Shown piece after piece: positions 37,401-47,297 of a stretch of 64,000 bases of DNA. Position numbers and translations under genes: made by a program. Below the pieces are notes generated by a model. That model searched no databases and was not told the DNA's origin. It saw only the letters and a list, made by a program, of their open reading frames with translations. Within the stretch, counting starts at the first letter, position 1. Each line of letters begins with the position of its first letter. Origin of the DNA: Bolinopsis microptera (Eukaryota > Ctenophora > Tentaculata > Lobata > Bolinopsidae); contig NC_087079.1 in assembly GCF_026151205.1 (NCBI RefSeq), forward strand, positions 1,514,028 through 1,578,027, read 5' to 3'.

Positions 37401-40400
37401 CATTCCTACTTCCTACAATTTTCTACCTCCCAGGTGTACGACATATCAAAATGGTGTGTAGCCGTGCCACGTGCAAAGCGGTACACAACAAACGCCATGC
37501 ACAGACAGCCTGCTGTGTTCTTCAGCGAGCCTCCCAAATCTGCTAAATTCCACTGTCATCTCAGTACGATAACAAATGTGGAGCTGGTGCCTGTAAAGAA
37601 CCTCATTATTACCAGTAGTACTGACTGTTCTATTAGAGTCTGGACTCTTAATGGTACTTATATCGGTTAGTGGGAATCTGAATATTCTTTAATTATGTTA
37701 ATGTTTTTACTATCACGGCCGGAGAAAAAGTAAGATATTCGGATTAAAGTGGGATTAAGAATACTAAAATGGCTTGATCTCCAACCCGACATTTAACCCG
37801 ACATAAATTACCAAGTGGCGTCATAAAAGTATTTAAATGTCAGCTGGTAAAGTGGCCTAGAATTTACTGTAATCACCTAGAATATATTAGGTGCAAGAAG
37901 AGTTTTCTAGAATTCACTATGCACCATAATAATGATAATGTACTAGAATCTAAGGATCATTCAGGAACGTTTGGGCAAAGCAAGGAGTGGAAGCTAAGAC
38001 CTACGAGCGCTGACCCCTTTATTTTACCTGACGATGTTAGGTCTCTGCTTACAGAAGATCAGATCAACAAGTTTAAGAGGAGAAAAAGAAAGTTCAACCC
38101 TTGGAAGTGAGTGAAAGTAGATCTCTTCAAATTCCACCAAAACAGTTGATCATTTACACTTTTATTCGCGCCGTGTATCTTTTCAACGTGGTACTTCAGT
38201 AGGTTACTTGTCAATTTAATTGGCTTTCAATTATTTTACCAGCGCTGAATTTGTTATTTTTGCAGGAGTGTGAAAGCCATCATGGCATTCACGAAAAATG
38301 CTTATCACCCGTAAGTTTTAAAGACGCTTTATTCGGATGATCATCGGTTACCTTTAATTTATTCTTTTAACTTTGAACTCTGATTAAATTTTCTGTTTAC
38401 TCTTTTTACCATTATTACGTCCAGTAACGACAATATCGACCGACAACTTGAAGAAGATGAGGCTTTCAAAATAGCAAAGGACTGTGATAAAAGTTACATT
38501 CTTGGTAAAGCTTACCATAGGACAACGAGACCTAGGCAACCTATGGTAGGAACTTAATTAATAGCATTCTTGACAATTATGGGCAGGTTTGTTATGGCAC
38601 GTGGCAGCGATTCATTAAATAATCCTGATAATACGATCTTGACGACTCTTTCTTCGTGTCCGTGTAGCTGTTGATGCTGTGTTCAGCTAGCTGACATTTT
38701 ATGGCTACATAAGCGCGCAGATAACGGGGCGCGCGTCCGACTATCGAGACATTTTAATTAAAAGTTCGTTCAAGTTGTTAGCATTTACTATGACAGAAAT
38801 GAAAAAAAAAGCGATATAAATTCATTAACCATAGCGATCTATTCAGTTTAACCGCTATTTATATACAATGTACTGGCCAATGGCTTAGATGTTATTGAAA
38901 ATAGTGACCAGCAATCAGTAATATATCTTCATGACAAGATTTCCGAAACTTTTTTACTCCTGCTTGAATCCATCTCTGCGGAAGCGTACTTAAATCTCAA
39001 ATCTGTGATAACTTTAAACTGACATAACATTTTCAGAGAACAGTTTCGGTGGGCCAAGAGTGTGGTAGTATCCTGGCTTACTCCCAATTAGACAACAAGC
39101 ACATGACACGTGACCCGGTTATACCCTACCCACCCAATCATATGAAGGTCATGGGCAAAGAAGGACTGCCCAGATTTAACGCCCAATCCCTCGGTGAGTG
39201 GTTTGAGAGTTCATGTTATATTTTCTGACACATCGATCAATCTGTTGAAAAATGTAAGGTATTTATGAACATGCAATTATCCTTATCTTCTTGATGTTCG
39301 CACGGTCGACGTTTTGTAGCCTAATTGATATCTAACCCCGTCACTGGATCTCCAGAAGCCCATGAACTATAACTGGGCATGGGCGTGCAGTATTGGACTA
39401 TATAAGTTAAGACATTACATAACCATGTTATGGTTACTGAATATACCGCTCTTTTTCCAGAGTTGATAGCGGAAGAGCAACAGAGGCTAGCTAACAAATA
39501 TCTGCGTAAAGATGACGAGAGTGAAGCAGATAGAGATGTGGATGAGTTCATTCCCAGAAGTAAGAAGTTTAACGAGAAGAACCTCCTTCCTCACGTGTTA
39601 GTCAAATTATCATTTTTATCAAGAACTTTATCTGAAGTCCTCCTTTTTGTGGCCATTTTTGTTTCAATGTTTTTATGATAAGAGTATTCTCATACATACA
39701 TGTTACATGGCGAGATCTCCATCCAAAAGGATTAGTCTGCGTCGACTGCGTCATTACTTTGTATTATACAACTTCGGCGGGTAATATTTCTCCATCCGTT
39801 TCGGTCTGCAGCTAATCTTCTCATACAATCAATCGTGAGTCCATTACGATCCAATCTCTGCTCAGCATCCTCAATGAATACATCATTTAAGCTCTTCCTA
39901 GGCCTGCCTCTTGATCTCTTCCCATGCTTGGGTTTCCATTCAAGTAAATAGTTGGGTAACCGATCTTCAGGCATTCTACTGACATGTCCAAACCAACGCA
40001 GCCGTTTTGTTGTTATTATGTCAGCAAGGGCAGTTATTGATGCCCTTCTTAAAACATCCTCATTACTTACTCGATGGAACCACCTCACTCTCAGGATTCT
40101 TCTTAAGCAGTACTGATGGAAAGACTCCAATCTTCTTGTCTGCACTTGAGTCGTGTTCCATATCTCACATCCATAGGTCAGAATGGTAAGAACAGCTGCA
40201 ATGTAGATTCGCACTTTGTTGTTAATGCTTATGTTCTTATTCTTCCAAATGTTGTTGAGTTGGTTAAAAGCTCCGGTTGCTTTTCCAATCCTGACACTTA
40301 TTTCTTTATCAATCTTGCCATCTGATGTAATTTTGGCACCTAAATAAGTGAATTGAGTGACCTGCTTTGCAGAGTTTCCATCGACAGTTATATCTATGGT

Positions 40401-43400
40401 CCTATTCTCTGGGAGTGGGTGCTGCGATGTATCTTTCCCAATGACCATGATCTCTGTTTTCTTTGCGTTCATCTTTAAACCCCCAAGCCCACAATATTTC
40501 GCAATATTGTCCGTAGTTTCTTGCAGTCCTTCAACAGTGTCATCCATTCCTGCGATGTCATCAGCATAGTCAAGATCAATGACACATTTTTCCGGTTGTC
40601 TGGAACTTTGTCTGTACTGAAGTGTAAAACCACGGGATATATTCTTAAACTTCTCTGCAAGTTCTAATCCCCAGTTAAGTACAAGATTAAAAATGGGGGG
40701 CCCTTGCACATCACCTTGTCCAGTCCCCGAATCGACATCAAACCATCTTGTCAATTCTCCATTGACACGAACTGCACTTTCAGTTGCTCTAAAGAACGCT
40801 TTGAAAACATTGATATATTTTGTCGGAAGACCATAATGTTCAAAAGCTTTCCAAATAAAGTCACGATTGATTGAATCAAAAGCAGCTTTAAAATCAATAA
40901 AGTTTATGTACAAAGGGACGTTGAATTCTATACAATTGTGTATTATACAATGAAGTGAGTACAGCTGATCTATACAAGAACGGTTTCTCCTGAAACCACA
41001 CTGATTCTCTCTGAGTAATTTTTCAAGCCCATTACTCAGTCTTTTTAACAACACAATTTGGAATAACTTTGATATAGTTGAGCGTAAAGTTATACCTCTG
41101 TTATTGTTGCAATATGTGAGGTCCCCTTTCTTTGGGATGATGGTGATTATTCCTTTTCTCCAATCATTGGGAATATCCTCACTTTTCCACACATTTTCAA
41201 AAAGATCCTTTAACCAAGGCAGAAGTCCAGGAGAACCGTACTTTAACTGCTCATTTGAAATTTCATCAATTCCAGCACTCTTGTAGTTCTTCAACTTCTT
41301 GATAGCTTCCTCAATTTCAAACAAGGACGGTGGTTCATCATCATTACTAAGGTATTCAAAAGAAAGTAACTGTTCATCCTGATCCAATATAGAGAAATCC
41401 ACCGCATTTGCTGCTGGCGTCAAGAGTTCTTCAAAATATTCGGCCCAGCGATGTGATTGAGCTTCGGGATCTGATATAAGCGTCCCATTCTTATCCCGCA
41501 CTGCCGCAGATCTGTTAACTCTCTTGTTTGTAAGGGATTTTATTTTCTGCCAAACATCTCTTTGTTGACCCTGCTTGGCAGCATCTTCTAATTCCTTGCA
41601 GCTATTCTAACAGCCCAAGCATTATCATCTCTTTTACAGTTCTGCCTAACAAGACCGTTAATCCGCGAGTACTTAGCACGGTTCTCAGCAGTGCTGGGTT
41701 TCTTTTTAATCTCCCCTCTTTCTTTTAGGAGATTCTTAGTATCCCTTGAGAGATGTTCTGTTCTCTTTTTCCGGCCCCTTTCACCCAGAACTTCAAATGA
41801 AACATCAGTTATTATATCTCTCAAATTTTTCCACTTTTCTTCTAAAGGAGAGTTTCCATGCTCCTGATCGTTGTTATAGTACTCTTCAGCTATTCTGTTA
41901 CTATATTCCTGGCTCTTAGATCTATCACGCAGGTGCTCTAAAGCAGGCTGTCTTACACGCTTCTTTCTTTTCTGAGGACACTTAAGTTTAATAGATACAT
42001 ATCCTCTAACCAGATAGTGAGTAGTATTTATATCTGCTCCTCTCATGCTCCTGACATCAAGCAATGAATGGCTCCATCTCGTCGAAATACACATATGGTC
42101 AATTTGAGTGACGGTGTTACCATTTGGGGATCTCCATGTTGTCTTGTGGATATCCTTGTGTTCAAAGAGTGTGCCTCCAATCGTCAGCTGGTGCATTGTA
42201 CAGAAATCTAGCATCCGTTTTCCGTTATCATTTGATTCTGTGTGATATGAGTGTTTTCCTATAACACCAGGGTGAGCATCAGTATCCCTTCCAACACGAG
42301 CATTAAAATCTCCTAAAACTATTTTTATATCATGAGCAGGTAGTCCCGATTGAACATCATTCAATTCCTTGTAGAATGAGTCTTTTAAACTGATTTCAGC
42401 ATCCTCAGTTGGAGCATACACAACTGTAACACTAATGTTGATGTGTTTGCTATGTAAACGGGCAGTCATAACCCGTCCTGATACAGGGGTGTATGATATG
42501 AGAGTATTCTTCATCTTTTTGGAAAGAACAACACCAACTCCTTCTCTCCGTACTCCATCGCTCCTGCCAGAATAAACCAAAACAGCCCCATTGCTCAAAG
42601 TCTGAGTTCCTGATCCAGCCATATGTGTTTCAGTTACCCCAAGGAGCTCTAGTCCATAATCATCAACACCTTTTCCTAATTGATACATCTTACTGGAATT
42701 ACTGACAAGAGAAGTAACATTCCATGTACTGATACAGAGAGGATTCTTTACAATATTTACAGGATTAGACATACTTGACTGTCTGTTTACAAATGACAAA
42801 TCTGATGAAGGAATTCTGTATTTACAGTGTTTACGTCGGCTCTTACGGGAGTTGCAAACAGACATCAAGCTACTAGGGTCCTTTCGGCTTTGCCTAGTCG
42901 CCGTCATCACTCCACCTGCGCCTCCACGTATAATACTATTGAATGACACTGTAGACGTTTCTGTAGCGGTTTGATTTAAGGTGGATGGTTTGCCGGACCT
43001 TCGCACCCGATCCAGAGGCAGCACCGACATCAAGAAGTTAGCGCTCCGTCCAGACACCAGCAAGCTGGTGGTTAGGTTCGATACGTAAAGTTAAAGCATG
43101 AAGAGCTTCTGAAGCCCATAGGGAATCAAAATTAAACCGTAAGTGATCATGTCAGAGACAAGATCACCAAGCAAATGCTCGATTACACAGGGCAACCAAG
43201 ACTTGGACAAAATGGTGAACCGTGAGTGACACACAGATGACCCTGCCACAAGACAGCATCACCGAGCACCACCCAGCAATTGCATCCTCTCGCCACCACA
43301 GCAACCGACCCCCCAGTGATATAGCACTGACAGGCAATTAACGGTTTCATGGTGTTACCACTCCCAGGTGATCTGTGCTAACAGACTCGGACCAGATGCA

Positions 43401-43677
43401 AATGGGGAGCATGTATTCTCATGAGAGTGGATTTATTCATGATATTACCTTTACTCTTAGTATTACTGTAAAACCAGTTATTTTTGCGGTCAATTATTTC
43501 CGCGGATTTAATTTGAACACTTAACCGGGGCATATTTTCAGGTCGATGAATCTATTACGTCGGGCAGCTTCTGAACAAGCAACCGCAGACATGCTCCTTC
43601 GTAACATACTGACTGTCAAGAAAGTAGCCAAGAAGTTCACAAAACGGAACGCTGCTCTTCACTCTGGGAATGAATAA
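22494..43677 (+). CDS. EF-hand and WD40-repeat protein, WDR49/WDY-like (frame broken once)
   Basis: Twenty-eight exons, nearly all phase-matched, about 1,185 residues: 22494-22579, 22729-22849, 23054-23192, 23369-23506, 23735-23886, 24097-24205, 24386-24523, 24720-24842, 25001-25117, 25227-25393, 25627-25833, 26063-26173, 26393-26461, 26619-26759, 26916-27004, 28087-28182, 28271-28377, 28549-28696, 28929-29064, 29416-29500, 37170-37287, 37434-37665, 37965-38106, 38266-38310, 38425-38545, 39037-39193, 39461-39559, 43568-43677. Exons 3-4 hold two EF-hand loops (DQDDSNGLDIDEF; DTNCDGTVDWDEF). WD repeats follow (e.g. SGGLDTVIRVW, AGKDGTIKIW, STDCSIRVW). The C-terminal WTLNGTYIGTFGQ segment is typical of the WDR49/WDY group, thought to be calcium-responsive ciliary or sperm proteins. 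Exon 21 has two extra bases (see findings). The last exon boundary is uncertain. Confidence 0.82.
27095..27960. repeat. Imperfect direct repeats around the TTAA MITE
   Basis: Segments resembling GTTTTGACTGAATTTTTC then GTGACCAT and AGTGAGGTC occur at about 27230-27300 and 27880-27955, with a third partial match at 27100-27165. They form a diverged tandem array into which the MITE inserted. No coding is supported. Confidence 0.5.
27301..27742. mobile_element. 442-bp foldback MITE with TTAA target site
   Basis: Termini GGGGGCCGGGG and CCGGCCCCC, with TTAA at 27297-27300 and 27743-27746. The arms match the outer parts of the 720-bp element at 20783-21499 (e.g. GTTGTTTCTGATAGAGGGGAG). The middle is deleted, so this is a shorter relative. 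It lies inside an intron of the WD40 gene. Confidence 0.88.
29501..29776. other. Intronic, no feature
   Basis: Start of the 7.7-kb intron of the WD40 gene, before the 3' end of the nested receptor gene. AT-rich. I see nothing beyond simple sequence. Confidence 0.5.
29777..31037 (-). CDS. Rhodopsin-like GPCR nested in the WD40 intron (frame broken once)
   Basis: Exon 1 (31037-30732) starts ATG, with an N-glycosylation site (NQT) and two membrane helices. It joins in phase 0 to exon 2 (30596-29777), which carries helices 3-7. Helix 3 ends RSCVILRPF in place of the DRY region, and helix 7 reads LSALNPLIML, a variant of NPxxY. A final NTEKNDSTSC tail ends the protein. The reading frame shifts at an A7 run (30408-30414 on plus): removing one base joins VLFLYITIHGAF to LIIEYTILRF without another change. 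An intron does not explain it, because the available splice sites do not match phase. The receptor class is well supported, the ligand unknown. Such receptors are often lineage-expanded. Confidence 0.78.
31490..31536. other. Perfect 21-bp stem, 5-base loop hairpin
   Basis: Arms at 31490-31510 and 31516-31536 are exact inverse complements around CAGAC. It lies 450 bases upstream of the receptor start, in the WD40 intron. No repeat copies are seen in the window. Candidate explanations are a template-switch inversion or a small hairpin RNA. Confidence 0.6.
32717..34997. mobile_element. 2.3-kb TIR element packed with a CTCCACC...GGTTGA motif
   Basis: Perfect 32-bp terminal inverted repeats (GGTCATGTTAGAGATTGATG ...) at 32717-32748 and 34966-34997, with TTAT on each side (32713-32716; 34998-35001). 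The interior has about twenty copies of a motif near TCAACC(T/A)GGTGGAGCA. The left half is mainly in that orientation and the right half mainly inverted. A block of about 60 bases (ATGATCAACCATGGTGGAGC onward) is duplicated at 33520 and 33893. No transposase frame is seen. It is probably a non-autonomous DNA transposon whose internal motifs bind a transposase. Confidence 0.82.
35002..37169. other. Intronic, no gene
   Basis: Remainder of the long intron. I see no exon-like segment in either strand and no element with recognisable ends. Confidence 0.45.
39732..41501 (-). CDS. LINE reverse transcriptase domain (3' part of ORF2)
   Basis: Contains the reverse transcriptase blocks: GIITIIPKKGD, CGFRRNRSC, FIDFKAAFDSI (catalytic Asp), GTGQGDVQGPP, LDYADDIAG (catalytic pair), then a thumb region and a C-terminal RLRWFGHVSRMPEDRLP. 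It ends at TAA 39732-39734. It probably formed one polypeptide with the endonuclease before a single-base loss around 41590. All key residues are present, so the copy is recent or the indel is an assembly error. Confidence 0.88.
   Translation of the reverse strand: MRDKNGTLISDPEAQSHRWAEYFEELLTPAANAVDFSILDQDEQLLSFEYLSNDDEPPSLFEIEEAIKKLKNYKSAGIDEISNEQLKYGSPGLLPWLKDLFENVWKSEDIPNDWRKGIITIIPKKGDLTYCNNNRGITLRSTISKLFQIVLLKRLSNGLEKLLRENQCGFRRNRSCIDQLYSLHCIIHNCIEFNVPLYINFIDFKAAFDSINRDFIWKAFEHYGLPTKYINVFKAFFRATESAVRVNGELTRWFDVDSGTGQGDVQGPPIFNLVLNWGLELAEKFKNISRGFTLQYRQSSRQPEKCVIDLDYADDIAGMDDTVEGLQETTDNIAKYCGLGGLKMNAKKTEIMVIGKDTSQHPLPENRTIDITVDGNSAKQVTQFTYLGAKITSDGKIDKEISVRIGKATGAFNQLNNIWKNKNISINNKVRIYIAAVLTILTYGCEIWNTTQVQTRRLESFHQYCLRRILRVRWFHRVSNEDVLRRASITALADIITTKRLRWFGHVSRMPEDRLPNYLLEWKPKHGKRSRGRPRKSLNDVFIEDAEQRLDRNGLTIDCMRRLAADRNGWRNITRRSCIIQSNDAVDAD
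41588..43063 (-). CDS. LINE endonuclease domain (5' part of ORF2)
   Basis: A non-repetitive N-terminal segment is followed by an endonuclease/exonuclease/phosphatase fold: LCISTWNVTSL, GVTETHM, VVYAPTEDAE, VLGDFNARVGRD, then TWRSPNGNTVTQIDHM. These are the usual metal-binding and catalytic blocks of LINE endonucleases, which nick the target DNA. No ATG is seen in frame at the start, and the open frame extends slightly upstream of 43063. It ends at an early TAG near 41588. One missing base there would continue AAKELEDAAKQGQQ into the reverse transcriptase frame. Confidence 0.85.
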   Translation of the reverse strand: MLVSGRSANFLMSVLPLDRVRRSGKPSTLNQTATETSTVSFNSIIRGGAGGVMTATRQSRKDPSSLMSVCNSRKSRRKHCKYRIPSSDLSFVNRQSSMSNPVNIVKNPLCISTWNVTSLVSNSSKMYQLGKGVDDYGLELLGVTETHMAGSGTQTLSNGAVLVYSGRSDGVRREGVGVVLSKKMKNTLISYTPVSGRVMTARLHSKHINISVTVVYAPTEDAEISLKDSFYKELNDVQSGLPAHDIKIVLGDFNARVGRDTDAHPGVIGKHSYHTESNDNGKRMLDFCTMHQLTIGGTLFEHKDIHKTTWRSPNGNTVTQIDHMCISTRWSHSLLDVRSMRGADINTTHYLVRGYVSIKLKCPQKRKKRVRQPALEHLRDRSKSQEYSNRIAEEYYNNDQEHGNSPLEEKWKNLRDIITDVSFEVLGERGRKKRTEHLSRDTKNLLKERGEIKKKPSTAENRAKYSRINGLVRQNCKRDDNAWAVRIAARN

Positions 43678-43709
43678 TTAGACCCACTCTGCAGTGCACT
43701 GGTTGCAAG

Positions 43710-44068
43710 CAAAGTATGAAATGAAATGAAATGAAATAATATAATGTGCTTATATCCCGCCCATATGGTTAGCAGCCGACACAAGTGCCAGCTACTAACC
43801 ATGTCAGAGCATGGTTTGCCTTCTGTTTCATTTCCAATACCAGCAGATGGTGTTTGGTTTGCTCCTCAGGTGACCGATCCGGAGAAATGAAAACTTTTTT
43901 GTGGTGCTGACTCAGTTTCAGTTTATTCGATTTCAATAATATCTCGTGGACATTGTTGGTATTTGAGACCGATATTTTGACAGGTCTGGTCTTGTCGGCT
44001 AATCTCCTTCCAATCCTGACAGCTTCATAGCGTGGTTTTACTTCGATTTGTTCAAACAGTTCGTACAA
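43710..44068 (-). mobile_element. LINE ORF1-like fragment with ATTTC-repeat tail
   Basis: A minus-strand frame of 99 codons (44068-43769) reads FEQIEVKPRYEAVRIGRRLA, then RPVKISVSN, then KVFISPDRSPEEQTKHH. This resembles the RNA-binding ORF1 proteins that precede endonuclease/RT in several invertebrate LINEs. It runs straight into a 3' end, GGGCGGGATATAAGCAC, then a (ATTTC)n tail (plus-strand ATGAA repeats at 43714-43736). ORF2 is missing, so it is an internally deleted copy. Confidence 0.65.
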
Positions 44069-44300
44069 AAATTAATAGACAATAAGCTTAACTAATACTG
44101 TTAGCATCGTATATTATAAGAGTGGTGGGAGAACCCGAGAACCGCTTGCTAGTGCTACAGACACAGTATATGGGTTTTACTTACACTTTTAGCGCGAGCT
44201 GAAATTGTCAATAATAAAGCTCCATAATTTCGTGAACCTGTCTTCTATTGAAATACAATTTTCTTTTCATTTACAACTAACGCGCATGAAAATTCAGATA
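44069..44300. other. No feature
   Basis: Short AT-rich spacer between the LINE fragment and the pogo-type element, with nothing recognisable. Confidence 0.4.
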
Positions 44301-44628
44301 CAGTCGAACCTCTAAAATAATATACCTCTAGATACCAAGATACCGTGCCTCTCTATGCCGGATACCGAGCCTTTTTGTTATTTAGTTTGTTTTTGTGCAA
44401 GAAATATAATTTATTAAAGCTCATATCGCATTTGGTGTTGATTGAAGTACATGTCTAGCTGTATTGCATTAAAATACGACACAATACATGCATATAAGGC
44501 CATAATAGTACTTATACCGGGGATTGCAATAATACAAACCTCTATTTACCGGACAGTTGATACCGATTTTTTCAATACCATGCACTTTTCGTTTCCCCTG
44601 AGAGGCCTGGTATAGAGAGGTTTGACTG
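44301..44628. mobile_element. Pogo/Tigger-type MITE
   Basis: The left end CAGTCGAACCTCTAAAATAA follows TA. The right end inverts to CAGTCAAACCTCTCTATACC and is followed shortly by TA. Both match the well-known CAGTCRAACCTCT start of pogo/Tigger elements of the Tc1/mariner superfamily. The interior has internal inverted segments (GATACCG) and no transposase. Confidence 0.75.
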
Positions 44629-45526
44629 TTACTGTAATACTTTAACTCTTTTTAGTTTCAAGTTAAATATTAAATATCATATGGAGTTAATGCAATGAGA
44701 TGATAATTTTAAATTATAATATTTGTGTTTTCCTGTTTGATGATTGTTTGATGTAGAGATCATTTACCATCGTTTGCAATTTATGTAATTTTCAATGAGT
44801 ACTAGAGTCTAAAAATAATTGTTGATTTTATATTTTCATTTATAAAGTTTTTGAGTTTTAATTTGATGTCATTTATAATTTACTGCTCGGTGCATGCACG
44901 AACACTCCGAAATACGTAAAAGGCAAAATATATAACATATAACATTTGCAATGTTGACTGTTCACGGAATAGTACATGGAATAAATACTTATAAAATAAA
45001 GAAGTGATACCAGTTGGAAGCGCAAGTATTCAGTATTAGTACTTTAGTACGGGAAAAAATTTTGAAACTTGGAGTGATTAAGTCAAAAATAAATCTTCAG
45101 AGTCTCCATCCCAGATATAATTCAAAATGACCCGGAACATGAACAATGAGCATGATCATGAGTGCAATATATCGCCGGCTTGTGCTACTCTCTATTGAGT
45201 ATTGAATCGTATAATTATAAAGAGAGTCAAATCGAGGACAGTGAAATTCGAAACACACCAAAATTTACAAATTAGAGACTGTTTGAAATCAGCATAAACT
45301 TACTTTAGGTACTTTAGGTTGGTTTGGCAGGGATTGCTTCTGGACAACAGTAACTAGTACGTCCTCCAATCATTCATGGTTCAAATCTTTCTGTAGATTC
45401 CATTCCAAGAGTGAGTTGTTGGTGATGGCGGTGTATCCTTTGGTTGGCGGGGTATCGGGAAACATCTCCAAAAAACGAGCAAGTGATATACTTGAATGAA
45501 TGATGAAGGGTTCTAGAGCAGTTAGG
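44629..45526. other. No feature
   Basis: AT-rich intergenic sequence. I see no exon, RNA gene or element boundary. Confidence 0.4.
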
Positions 45527-46068
45527 TTGACCATTGTTAATGGTCTGGCCCGGCGCGTGCTACTTCATAGCACTTGCCGTCGGGCCATAACATTTCGAGA
45601 AGAAAGCGGGGCGCGCTACTTCGAAGAAATTTTATAGACGAGTAACATCCATCAAGCAGTTAGGCTGTTGATCACTTGCTGTGGTAGCAGGTTCCATAGT
45701 CTCGCTGCATTCACTCCAAAGCACAAAGGAATTCTCGTAATGAGTAATGAGTGGCCACTGATCGTTGCAATTTGTTGTTCAGTGGTGGGACTATGGCTTT
45801 TATGCCATTTCGAGCGTTTTCCTTGAATATCATCTTATGATGTCATTTAAAGCAGACAATAAAGTTTCAAATATTAGGAAGGATCTCTGGCAACAAGGAC
45901 AAAAGAAAATTGCGATAATTTAGGCCAAACATCGTGGCTCCGCGTTGACGGATGTTACTCGTTTAAATTTCTTCGAAGTAGCGCGCGCCGCTTTCTTCTC
46001 GAAATGTTGGCCCGATGGCAAGTGCTACGAAGTAGCGCGCGCCGGGCCAGATCATTAACAATGGTCAA
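45527..46068. repeat. Inverted repeat element, ~120-bp GC-rich arms
   Basis: Left arm 45527-45650 and right arm 45950-46068 are inverse copies containing TTGACCATTGTTAA, GGCCCGGCGCG, ATTTCGAGAAGAAAGCGG and ACGAGTAACATCC. The right arm begins TTGACGGATGTTACTCG, related to the start of the 100-bp mobile element family. The spacer encodes, on the minus strand, a peptide ending ARLWNLLPQQVINSLTA then stop (about 45720-45660). This resembles the extreme C-terminus of LINE reverse transcriptases, so a LINE end appears to be captured between the arms. Confidence 0.7.
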
Positions 46069-46141
46069 GGCTCCGCGACATGCCAAACTAGACCAAGCAA
46101 AATCGCGTCAAAAATCGCGACGTAAGATAATGCATTTGCAG

Positions 46142-46768
46142 CAGGCCTCCCAGCCAACCTCGAAAACCTTGAATTCTGCTATTTTAAATCAAAAACCTTG
46201 AAAACCTTGAATTTTCACAAAAACGCTTGAAAACCTTGAATTACAAGTACAACTAAAAATTTACAAAAATTTCGCCTTCGGCAGTTGTCTTACTTAAAAT
46301 CACAGTCTTGCCCCCCCCCCCAGTCACCTCATTTTGATTTATGTTTTTAACAATCCCAATGGACTGGAGATATCCGAAATAACTTTGAACTTAAAATTCG
46401 TGCCATCTTTAATGGCACTAAATTTGTTCAATGTTTTGAAATCAAAATATTACTAATAACCAAGTGTGTTATCAACTGCTGTGAACCTTCTGTATTGATA
46501 TCCTATTGGTTTAGCATATAATTCAGTTACAAAATTTTTTATAATCCAAGTACATGTTTTTAAAACACGTTTTACAAGTTTTAAATTAATCTGTCTTTTA
46601 TAAGTTTTGAGAAAAAAGATAAAATTAACAAGTTTTCGTACTGCAAACATACATATTCGTTTTGAAAACCTTGAAAACGGCAATCTGAAAACCTTGAAAA
46701 GGGTTTGAAAACCAAAAAAACAACCTTGAAAACCTCGAATTTTAGGGAATTTTAGAGTGGGAGGCATG
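46142..46768. mobile_element. 627-bp hAT-like MITE
   Basis: Perfect 8-bp flanking repeats ATTTGCAG at 46134-46141 and 46769-46776. Short terminal inverted repeats: CAGGCCTCCCA on the left and CATGCCTCCCA on the right inverse. The subterminal regions carry many AAAACCTTGAA units (46160-46250 and 46650-46745). An 8-bp duplication, CA-ends and subterminal repeats are typical of hAT elements. A C11 run lies at 46312. There is no transposase. Confidence 0.87.
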
Positions 46769-47297
46769 ATTTGCAGAGTAAAGTTAGATGTCATATATTC
46801 GTCAACTAGCTCGTTAGTCTACTTATATTAGCTATAAATACTGAGCAGAGCTTACTTTTAGATCAGCCCTTCCAGCCGATCTCGAAGGTTCCTCCCAGTC
46901 CCAGCTCGCCAGACCTCGCCAGAACGAAACTCGATGTTCCACTTCGAATCTGTACTCGATCATATACATAATATTATTAGTTAACTTGTGTTAATACTTT
47001 AAACGTATATTTATAATCAAGCAAATAAACCCTGTTTACAATGAGATAAAATCACGTGATCAAATCACGTGTTTTGATAACAAAGCTGGAGACTAAGAGT
47101 AAGGAGTAAAGAACACACTGCTTTTCATGTGTTTTATACACTGTGTTATAGACTGTGTTATAGACTGACCATGAGTTCCTTTTCACAAATTGTACTACTA
47201 GTCTTAACTATAATTCTAAAAATTATCTTTTGTGGGGACCGAGTGCTGAAGGGCTCATCGTCTGAGTATAAAGCAGACACTTCTGACAAAATCCATA

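Larger units (their letters stand above)
39694..43412 (-). mobile_element. Full-length RTE-like LINE, 3.7 kb, with 10-bp target duplication
   Basis: Flanked by GTATTCTCAT at 39684-39693 and 43413-43422. The minus-strand 3' end finishes in a short ATGTATGT tail, and about 330 bases of 5' untranslated sequence precede the coding region. It encodes an apurinic-type endonuclease followed by reverse transcriptase. The total length and fused endonuclease/RT layout fit the RTE clade better than CR1 or L1. Lodged in the last intron of the WD40 gene, in antisense. Confidence 0.88.
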
